Shown piece by piece: positions 7,794 through 13,869 of a DNA stretch of 13,869 nucleotides. The translations under genes and the position numbers were made by a program. The stretch covers positions 1 to 13,869 of the forward strand of contig NOKP01000091.1 in assembly GCA_002682825.1 (NCBI GenBank), given 5' to 3'. Position 1 is the first letter of the stretch. Each line of letters opens with the position of its first letter. The DNA comes from Neonectria sp. B-13. Lineage: Eukaryota > Ascomycota > Sordariomycetes > Hypocreales > Nectriaceae. The notes under the pieces are model-generated. The model ran no database searches. It worked only from the letters and a program-made list of their open reading frames with translations, and was not told the DNA's origin.

Positions 7794-8990
7794 ATGACGA
7801 CCATGTCCATCTTCCAGTCGCAAGGACGCTTGGCCGTCTTCGCTTCCACCGCCTTCTTTGTCGTGAGCGTCTACCTCTGCACCACGCGACTATTGACCAT
7901 GAATTTCAACCGCGAGTCCGTCTCCTCAAGTTGCGAGGACGTCGAAGTCGAGCTCTCAAAGGCCGATCTCCCCATGTCTAACAGCTCCTACAACCGGCCA
8001 CCGTTCAAGGGCATCACCGTCATGGCCGCGCTTCCCGACGAGTCCGTCCATACCACGGAGAATGAGAGGAGGATGATCGTGATCGGAGACGTCCACGGCA
8101 TGATCGACCCGCTCAACACCCTCCTCGAAGAGACCGGGTTCGACAGCACAAAAGACCACATCGTGTCAGTAGGCGACATGGTCAACAAGGGCCCCGATTC
8201 TGCCGGCGTCGTCAAACGCCTCATGGACCTTAACGCCAGCGCCGTCCGCGGGAACCACGAAGACCGCGTGCTATTGGTGTGGGCAGCCCATAATACTATG
8301 GAAGGTGTCGCGGCCCACTTGGCAACGAAAGACGCAGATATGCCTCGAGGCGAGTCCGGCGATCTGAAGACAGCACGGAGCCTTTCGTCAGAGCAGCTGG
8401 ACCGGCTCAAGAGCCTGCCCGTCATCCTCACCGTTGACCCGCTCAACCTGTACATTGTCCAGGCAGGGCTTGTCCCGGGGATCGAGCTTGAGCAGCAAGT
8501 CCCCTGGGCCGTAATGAACATGCGAACGCTCACCTACCCTACCGAGGATTTCCGCAGAAAGGAAGACGAGGAGAAGAAGAAAGGGAAGGAGAAGAAGAAG
8601 AAGAAGGAAAAGGAAAAGGAGCGAAGGAAGCACGAAGAGGAGGAAAAGAACAAGAACTCCCATCGCGACGAGGCCGAGCCTGACGCCGCCACCGAAGACA
8701 TTGCCATCAAGAAAACCATACCCGACCACGACGTCTGGATCCCCATCGACAGCCACGACGGCGACGAGTGGACCGACCTCTGGGACCGCGAGCAGAAGCG
8801 CGTCCCCAAGTCCCATCGCCGCACCATCATCTACGGCCACGACTCCAAGTGCGGCTATAAGGAGGATTCCTACACCTTCAGCCTCGACTCCGGGTGCGTG
8901 AAAGGCGGTGCTTTGTCCGGCTTCATCATCCAGGCGGTCGAGGGGGGTTGGACGCACACCACCGTGCAGGTGCCGTGTGAAGAGCCGTGA
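7794..8990 (+). CDS. PPN2: Ppn2-like vacuolar endopolyphosphatase (PPP-type metallophosphoesterase), 398 aa
   Basis: Calcineurin-like phosphoesterase resembling yeast Ppn2 (YNL217W), a metal-dependent vacuolar endopolyphosphatase. The ATG at 7794 is chosen because the frame upstream has no ATG and because it places one hydrophobic segment (about 13-31) near the N-terminus, a signal anchor as in Ppn2. Family motifs in order: GDVHG (D99, H101), GDMVNKGPDS (D128), RGNHED (N154, H155) and YGHDSKCG (H349), then SLDSGCVKGGALSG. Between the halves lies a Lys/Glu-rich low-complexity insert (about 255-288). The position that normally reads VHAG, whose His is a metal ligand in this superfamily, reads VQAG here (Q223). 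The gene is single-exon with GC-rich third positions and no lesions, so it is probably expressed; whether catalysis survives Q223 is open. Confidence 0.85.
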   Translation: MTTMSIFQSQGRLAVFASTAFFVVSVYLCTTRLLTMNFNRESVSSSCEDVEVELSKADLPMSNSSYNRPPFKGITVMAALPDESVHTTENERRMIVIGDVHGMIDPLNTLLEETGFDSTKDHIVSVGDMVNKGPDSAGVVKRLMDLNASAVRGNHEDRVLLVWAAHNTMEGVAAHLATKDADMPRGESGDLKTARSLSSEQLDRLKSLPVILTVDPLNLYIVQAGLVPGIELEQQVPWAVMNMRTLTYPTEDFRRKEDEEKKKGKEKKKKKEKEKERRKHEEEEKNKNSHRDEAEPDAATEDIAIKKTIPDHDVWIPIDSHDGDEWTDLWDREQKRVPKSHRRTIIYGHDSKCGYKEDSYTFSLDSGCVKGGALSGFIIQAVEGGWTHTTVQVPCEEP

Positions 8991-9300
8991 GCTTGGCGGG
9001 GGCGTGAGTAGAGCTGTATAGATAGATAGCGGATTGTATGGGCTATGGCGGATTTTCGGGAAGGGGAGAGATATTCGGCCTACGTTTATGATTAGGGGCG
9101 TCGTTGCAGGCGTTGAGGATATGTGTTTTAGGCAGCGGCGATGAAAAACAAATAAGCATCCAATCTAGTTTCTATCGTGTACAGCGATATTGGAATATTC
9201 ACCAATTGATCAACGGTGGAGAGTTCCGGGTTGGCGTGACTTTCATTTTCATTCAGATTACAGCCATTGGACCCCCCTTTCTCCCGCGTTCTGACTGGGT
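8991..9300. other. 3' flank and intergenic DNA
   Basis: A short spacer after the polyphosphatase gene with a TAGATAGATAG run near 9020-9030. Frames here are open toward the OrsD-like relic but show no recognisable domain. No terminator, RNA gene or repeat of note was seen. Confidence 0.4.
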
Positions 9301-9309
9301 AGGATTAGA

Positions 9310-10121
9310 ATCTCAATCCCAGGTCTGGATATGTCTCAAGTGCAGCACCCGGCCCAGCGATGGGAAGGGGTTTACGCGACACTTCCGAGATCACCACCGA
9401 TTAAAAGGGGATCAGCTCATCGAGCTCGTCTCGGACTTCGTGAGCCGGGTCTCTCGAGATCCGCACACCATCCACCTGCCCCGATGGCAGCGCGGCAATC
9501 GAAGGGCAGGCCGGGCTCCGCTGCACGTTATGCGAGTATCGGACCGTGAACCGGAAGAACATGCTCACGCCTTTCCTGGACCCATTGGCCCAAAACGGAG
9601 CGAAGCTCGACAACGGAAATGGTCGAGATTCACGTCAGGATACTTAATCCACTCGCTGAGTACTTTTGTCTCTTTCGCGCTTTGCTCCTCATGCGGGATC
9701 ATCGTCCCCATCATCGTCATCTACCCAGCACCGGCAGTTGCTCCCGCTCCAGGACCCAACCGTTCAGCTGCCCCCGGACGGAAGCGTAGCTATCGCGAGT
9801 CTCCGCACGTACGCCGGCTACAGCTGTGAGAGCTGCCGGCATCTGACCCGCGATAAAACGAACATGGCCACGCACCAGAGCCGCTTTCGTCACCGACTTC
9901 GTGACGATGACGGGCCCAACTGGCGAGCGGTTCGACTTCAGGCACTGGCCAAGGGCCGGCACGCCAGATACTGGATCGTCGAGGAGACAGACGACGGGAG
10001 CACAAGCCGTCCGACTTCGAGCTCCCGTTGTAGTAACGGTAACAGCAGCAGCCCGGACATGGACATAGTGATTACTGCGGAGTGGATTACAGCCGCCATG
10101 ACTACCCGAAGTCAATGGTAG
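9310..10121 (+). pseudogene. OrsD-like (DUF3505-type) zinc-finger protein relic
   Basis: Resembles fungal proteins of the OrsD family, with C2H2-like modules of the form C-x2-C ... HLxxxHxLKG. Module 1 at about 9325-9480 reads VWICLKCSTR, then FTRHFRDHHRLKG and DPHTIHLP. The frame then shifts at a C run (9479-9482) to PDGSAAIEG and LRCTLCEYRTVNRKNML, ending in TAA at 9645-9647. Module 2 in the 9666-10121 frame has QDPTVQLPPDGSVAIASL, AGYSCESCRHLTRDKTNMA with H..H, WRAVRLQ and ARYWIVE. A CSSC pair around 9683 in yet another frame may be the start of module 2. At least two frame changes without splice signals make this a pseudogene. The family role is poorly known; the name comes from the orsellinic-acid cluster of Aspergillus. 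No biosynthetic genes are nearby. Confidence 0.6.
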
Positions 10122-10223
10122 GTGTCGGACGCGCTCGTGAACCTGACAATTGATGATCTGATACTTCGTTAATTTGAACAAAAAATCTTGTATTAGAGAC
10201 AACTCTCGGAGCAACCTTCGGCA

Positions 10224-11584
10224 TCATCTTCTCATCGCATACGAACGTTCCACCTCCTCCACTTCTACTACCATATCCTTTCGCACATGTATCCCGGGCA
10301 TGTCGCGTTCACCACCACTATAGCTCCCGGAATTGCACAAGCGACTGGATATCACGGTCTGGATCGTTTCTGGACCCTGGTCAAAACCCGACGTACTCGG
10401 TAAGCCTTGCTCTGGATCCGCCAGTTGATGGGTCGAGCTCGACTCGTCGGCCTCTTTTTCGTTGGTCCTCGTGATCGTGTTCAATTTGATAGCGTGACTG
10501 TGAGTCGTTCGGTTGATAGGATGACTGCTGCCGTAGGAGTTGAGGAATGAATGGGGGAGGATGCGGCGGAAGACCGGTCGAAGCAATGGGAAACAAGCTA
10601 AGATACGTGAGCAAGCAAGACTCAAGCGAAGAGGTTCAAGGTAGGGTTAATTACCACAGACGATTGCGACGTTCATCTCGACATTCCCCCAGATAAAACC
10701 TGGGGCCACGTCACGCGGCATCTCCGTAGTTTTGGGGTTATATCGAATCGACTCAACTACCGTAATCACAGAGGCGAGACAAACACTACTTCATTAGTCG
10801 TTTGCATATCCGCATAATGAAGGAGAAACCTACATGATGCCAATCAAGAATAGGCCAATAACAGCAAGCTTCTGACCAAGTCGTAGATGTAGTTTGCCGA
10901 CTTCAATAACCGGCAAGGCCAGAATAACGAGATCCATCACACAATGGGTTAGGATTGTGCCAAAGAAGAACTGTGACTCGTTGATGGCGCAATGACCATT
11001 AATCGATTTATCCCAAAAGTACTGGGTGGGAAGACATTGAAAGGACACCATGAAAGTCCGGAGAATGATCCACATGACAGATATGGTAAACATAATCTGG
11101 ATCGGAATTCGAATCGAAGACACCTTGAATAATCGCCAGTAGAGTGTCAGGATCGTGAACTTTGTGGAGGCGATCGAGAAGGCATAGCAGAACTCGGAGC
11201 AAAACATGAGAAGTCTTGCGTGTACAAGTACCTCCTCTCTTTGATCTTCAGTGAGGGATGGGTCGAGGGTTTGGCCAAGGCTCCAGCGAGCAGCCCCTAG
11301 ATCGCAGTTAGCATGTGCAGAATAGGCTCGAGGTTTCGTTTTTACATATTATAATGAGGATGTTGTAAGCGCTCGCAAATGTCTCCAGTTTGTAAGCTTT
11401 TCGGTTCGCCAGGAAGCAGGTGGATATATAATAGACTCACAACGGCAGACACGCAAAAGTAATCATCAACCCACCAGCGCTGTTTCGTCATGCGCCGCGC
11501 GATCACTCGAAGGATCAGCGCCACAAGAGCCGCAACCCAGGTGATGATTGCGGCGACATAGACATTCGTTTGGAGCTCAGCCAT
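10224..11584 (-). CDS. Fungal rhodopsin-domain (PTH11-like) seven-TM protein, 382 aa
   Basis: Plasma-membrane receptor-like protein of the fungal rhodopsin-domain superfamily that includes PTH11-type GPCRs; the ligand is unknown. Five exons join to 1,149 nt without a stop: 11441-11584, 11346-11382 (37-bp micro-exon), 10834-11296, 10655-10785, 10224-10597. Introns are 58, 49, 48 and 57 bp. All are GT-AG; the first ends in an unusual GAG and the second has a CTAAC branch site. The micro-exon's final T joins GG to form a Trp codon, matching the family's second helix. Helices lie at about 8-29, 41-61, 91-112, 123-146, 169-191, 203-226 and 243-265. C148 and C163 are the conserved extracellular-type pair (FQCLP...W...GHC). 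A hydrophilic tail of about 115 residues, rich in Ser and Thr, follows. The gene appears intact; the splice model is inferred from phase and family conservation. Confidence 0.82.
11346..11382 (-). other. 37-bp micro-exon of the rhodopsin-domain gene
   Basis: Encodes TFASAYNILIII plus the first base of a Trp codon. It is needed to link the phase-0 end of exon 1 with exon 3, which begins with two bases of a split codon. Flanks: acceptor CTGGAG before it and donor GTAAAA after it. Confidence 0.7.
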
Positions 11585-12392
11585 GGTTGCGACTGCGAGC
11601 TCACGACGTCGTACTCATCAAAGATTTTGACAGTTCCGAGATTACATCTGACAAAAGAACGGCGTTGATCACAGAAGGACCAAAATCACCAAACTAATGA
11701 ACAGGCAAGGTGAGCGGTGTGAGTGGGCGGGGGGATGGATGATCTGCATTTGAATGAACGCTAGCTCCCCCCCAGGATCCCAGCTTGTTGGCTTCTTTGC
11801 GGGGAGGGTCACAACCAACTTCTTTCAGGCTAGCACAAGGGCTAGCACACCCGCGGAGACATTGGACGGGGAAGATGCCTAGCCTTTGCTGTTGACTAGA
11901 AGGCCCTGGATTAAGGGGCAAAGAGTCCGGTACGTCCTTGGGGTCTTGGTTTTGCGGGGGAGGGTCACGACGCCTTCATCGACGACGTCATTACAAATAC
12001 CAGGATTGGCTGCCCTAGGGTTGAGTTGCTTTGCCCCAGCTTAGCTACATTCAGGCCATGATGATGTGCGGCATTCAGCTGGGAGATGGTGTGAAGCGTG
12101 GTCGCAGGTCAGCGCCTGGCCAGTGCGGCCCGCCCGAGACCCCGGGATGCTAACCTTACGAGTCTCCAATGCCGGCTGCTGTAGAATAACTTTCGTAAGT
12201 GTTAACGTATATGATATGCGAACGACTCAGACAAGCGAGCGACTCACTCCGTATCGCATAGTAAATGCTAGATTTTCAAACATCTGCTTCTCGATGACCG
12301 ACGTGTGGCGGTCGCAAGGGGTTCGGCTCCCCGCTTCCAACTACAATTTTCCTCCTGGCGAGGCTACAAAAGCCCCAGCCCTAGCGCTCACG

Positions 12393-12455
12393 TGCAAAGA
12401 GTGTAAAGAGTGTAAAGAGTGTAAAGAGTGTAAAGAGTGTAAAGAGTGTAAATAG
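12393..12455 (+). repeat. 9-bp tandem repeat, seven units
   Basis: Six copies of TGTAAAGAG (the first has TGC) followed by a seventh, TGTAAATAG. Being 9 bp, the unit keeps any frame open; on the plus strand it would encode Cys-Lys-Glu repeats ended by TAG in the last unit. Confidence 0.95.
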
Positions 12456-12517
12456 TAGGGCCGAAATGGCGAGATTCCCTCGAAGAGCCTTCTAAGCAGT
12501 CAGTTCCCATGGGAGCC

Positions 12518-12540
12518 CATTGCGGATGAACACCGCAATG
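12518..12540. repeat. 8-bp inverted repeat with 7-nt spacer
   Basis: CATTGCGG (12518-12525) and CCGCAATG (12533-12540) can form a hairpin. It lies between the tandem array and the end of the DUF7703-like gene; a regulatory or terminator role is possible but unproven. Confidence 0.5.
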
Positions 12541-12668
12541 TTGTGGAGTTTACCCATTGGGCCGTTACTCCGCCAGCCGGCGGTGTCATTGCGCTCCTTG
12601 CGCCTAATTAGTAGGTAGGCGATAGAATTGGAGGGTATTCCCAAGTAAAGAAACCGCATTCTGTCCTA

Positions 12669-13856
12669 TTAGAAACCGCGAGTTGCTAGATGGATCTCGG
12701 AAGATGTCTTCGACTCCCCGTCATATCCCTTCACTGCTCCAGTCGTTGAGTCGGCCGATGACTTTCTGCAGATGCTCCCCGTCTCATCATCCTGTCTTTC
12801 CTCCCTGTGGAGGATAATCTCAGTCGTCATCATGACCCTATTGTCATTCCGAGTCGGCGATATCTGTGCTCTCTCATTGGAGCCTTTGCTACCTGCCATG
12901 GCATATGCTTGATATGAGACGCTAGTAGGCTTGCCACCTTCTTCGCCGGTGAAGGTTTCCAGGGGGATACTGGTGTTGTTAACTGTGTTATGGCTTCGAC
13001 TTCGTGGGCCAGAGCTGGCGTTCTTGCTTCCGGTCGTCATTTCGACGAGGCGATTCAGGATAGTGAACTCCAGTTTCAGCTTTGTGCTGTAGACAAAGGA
13101 CTTGTACGATGTCTGATACTCGTATTGGTTCGCATACTCAAGACCAACGATGGTGATGTCGAGGAGGATGATGAGGACGTTGACAAGGACAAGGTGCTTC
13201 ATCAAACGGCGACTTGACCTGGTGTTCCCCATATACCGTTCGAGCCTCATAAGCTTGACCGTTTCGATAATGTAGAAACTGGATAAGATGATTTCTTGGA
13301 GAAAGAAGATAGTGACCTGGATCTTTTCCATAATGGAATAGGGCTTCTGCCACATCTCAGGGCTACTAGAGAAAGAACCATAGACCATGGGGATGATAGC
13401 GCCATGGCAGATAATTGCGTCGGTGATGATCATCCATAAGATCAGCCTGAGACGTTTTCGGTTCCGTAGCACCAAATGCAGCCGGGACCAAAGCACCATT
13501 GACTGACCGGTGACCATGCACACCCAGCCGATCACAATCAACGTGCAAGAAAGGTAACCCAGCGACGGGGACCCGAAATACTTGATGAGGAAGCCCGCAC
13601 AGTACAAGGGAATGCCCCAAGTGGCGATGAGGAAGGTCCAAAAGTACAGCCCGGCATGACGTTTAAACGTCCCCCAGATGATGCAGTTGAGCTCGATGAC
13701 ATTGTAAAAGGAGATTGCAAGGAAGACGAGGATGATGGTTAGGGATGTTTGGGAGTAGCCGTCAACCCTGGAACCGAAGCCGCGAGCCTTCATCCAAATC
13801 GCCATTGGAGGTTGCAAGGAGATACTTCTTGCTTGGTAATGGAATGAATTAATCAT
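12669..13856 (-). CDS. DUF7703-like multi-pass membrane protein, 395 aa
   Basis: Fungal integral membrane protein of unknown function resembling the DUF7703 family, in which the first helix typically carries a YN-x-IEL motif followed by TFKR..GLYFW. Here these read FYNVIELNCIIWGTFKRHAG and LYFWTFLIATWG (about 50-80). Predicted helices: about 38-61, 68-91, 99-122, 138-159, 177-199 and 221-240, with a possible seventh near 255-270. The C-terminal tail of about 125 residues is hydrophilic and Ser/Thr-rich, as in the rhodopsin-domain protein next door. The gene is single-exon with no lesions. The start at 13856 is the first Met, but the frame is open to the window edge, so an upstream exon or start is possible; Met18 (ATG at 13805) is an alternative. 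The substrate or ligand cannot be told from sequence. Confidence 0.78.
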   Translation of the reverse strand: MINSFHYQARSISLQPPMAIWMKARGFGSRVDGYSQTSLTIILVFLAISFYNVIELNCIIWGTFKRHAGLYFWTFLIATWGIPLYCAGFLIKYFGSPSLGYLSCTLIVIGWVCMVTGQSMVLWSRLHLVLRNRKRLRLILWMIITDAIICHGAIIPMVYGSFSSSPEMWQKPYSIMEKIQVTIFFLQEIILSSFYIIETVKLMRLERYMGNTRSSRRLMKHLVLVNVLIILLDITIVGLEYANQYEYQTSYKSFVYSTKLKLEFTILNRLVEMTTGSKNASSGPRSRSHNTVNNTSIPLETFTGEEGGKPTSVSYQAYAMAGSKGSNERAQISPTRNDNRVMMTTEIILHREERQDDETGSICRKSSADSTTGAVKGYDGESKTSSEIHLATRGF

Positions 13857-13869
13857 AATGAAGGGTTGC

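Larger units (their letters stand above)
11585..12668. other. Intergenic region without supported gene
   Basis: About 1.1 kb upstream of the rhodopsin-domain gene and downstream of the DUF7703-like gene. It holds a direct repeat GCTAGCACA (11829-11837 and 11841-11849), two similar G-rich words ending GAGGGTCAC near 11803 and 11960 that could be regulatory sites, the 9-bp tandem array at 12393-12455, and an inverted repeat at 12518-12540. A plus-strand frame at 12066-12455 runs into the tandem array and stops there; it has no recognised domain and is not called as a gene. No tRNA or other RNA gene was identified. Confidence 0.5.

Noticed and set aside
8388..8957. Long minus-strand frame rich in Leu and Phe, membrane-like
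   Set aside because: It is the antisense shadow of the Lys/Glu-rich and GC-rich polyphosphatase gene.
11694..11921. 75-codon minus-strand frame upstream of the rhodopsin-domain gene
   Set aside because: Pro/Ser-rich composition without a recognisable domain; more likely promoter sequence.
12310..12345. GGGGTTCGGCTCCCC resembling a tRNA T-arm
   Set aside because: The loop lacks the conserved A of TTCRANY, and no matching acceptor, D or anticodon arms are found upstream.
12066..12455. 129-codon plus-strand frame ending in Cys-Lys-Glu repeats
   Set aside because: No recognisable domain, no upstream gene signals, and the end is created by the tandem array; kept only as an observation.

Overview
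The window reads as genomic DNA of a filamentous ascomycete (Pezizomycotina, probably a Sordariomycete). The evidence is short GT-AG introns of 48-58 bp with CTGAC/CTAAC-type branch sites, a Fot1/Pot2-type pogo transposon, a Tc1-like relic with RIP-like G-to-A stops, and gene families typical of these fungi (DEP-DEP-RGS regulator of the FlbA/Rgs1 type, fungal rhodopsin-domain and DUF7703-like membrane proteins, OrsD-like zinc-finger proteins). No prokaryotic features are seen.

Left third (1-4169) is a transposon graveyard. A decayed Tc1/mariner-type element starts at a TA at 322-323. Its transposase frame is cut at 783/1058 by a 274-bp foreign segment flanked by AGA repeats, and downstream it is broken by stops. 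At 1683-3542 lies a complete 1,860-bp Fot1/Pot2-like element: perfect 49-bp inverted repeats, TA target duplication and an uninterrupted 551-aa transposase on the minus strand with all three acidic catalytic residues. A truncated, possibly F-box-like fragment follows (3612-3929).

Middle (4170-10121): an flbA/rgs1-like gene lies at 4170-6421 with clear splice sites. It is broken by a 4-bp ATGC duplication in its RGS domain, by a frameshift in its N-terminal exon, and by the lack of a visible start codon. After 1.4 kb of mostly AT-rich intergenic DNA comes an intact single-exon gene for a Ppn2-like polyphosphatase (7794-8990), in which an expected metal-ligand histidine appears to be glutamine. 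An OrsD-like zinc-finger gene, broken by frameshifts, follows.

Right third (10122-13869) carries two intact multi-pass membrane protein genes on the minus strand. One is a five-exon fungal rhodopsin-domain/PTH11-like protein (382 aa, including a 37-bp micro-exon). The other is a single-exon DUF7703-like protein (395 aa, possibly extending off the window). Between them is about 1.1 kb without a supported gene, holding a 7-unit, 9-bp tandem repeat.

The genes do not form an evident pathway. The common theme is signalling and membrane genes beside transposons, with intact and decayed genes interleaved. I found no convincing undescribed system. The strongest leads are the apparently mobile-competent Fot1-like element, the FlbA disruption, the 274-bp insertion, and the Ppn2 active-site change.
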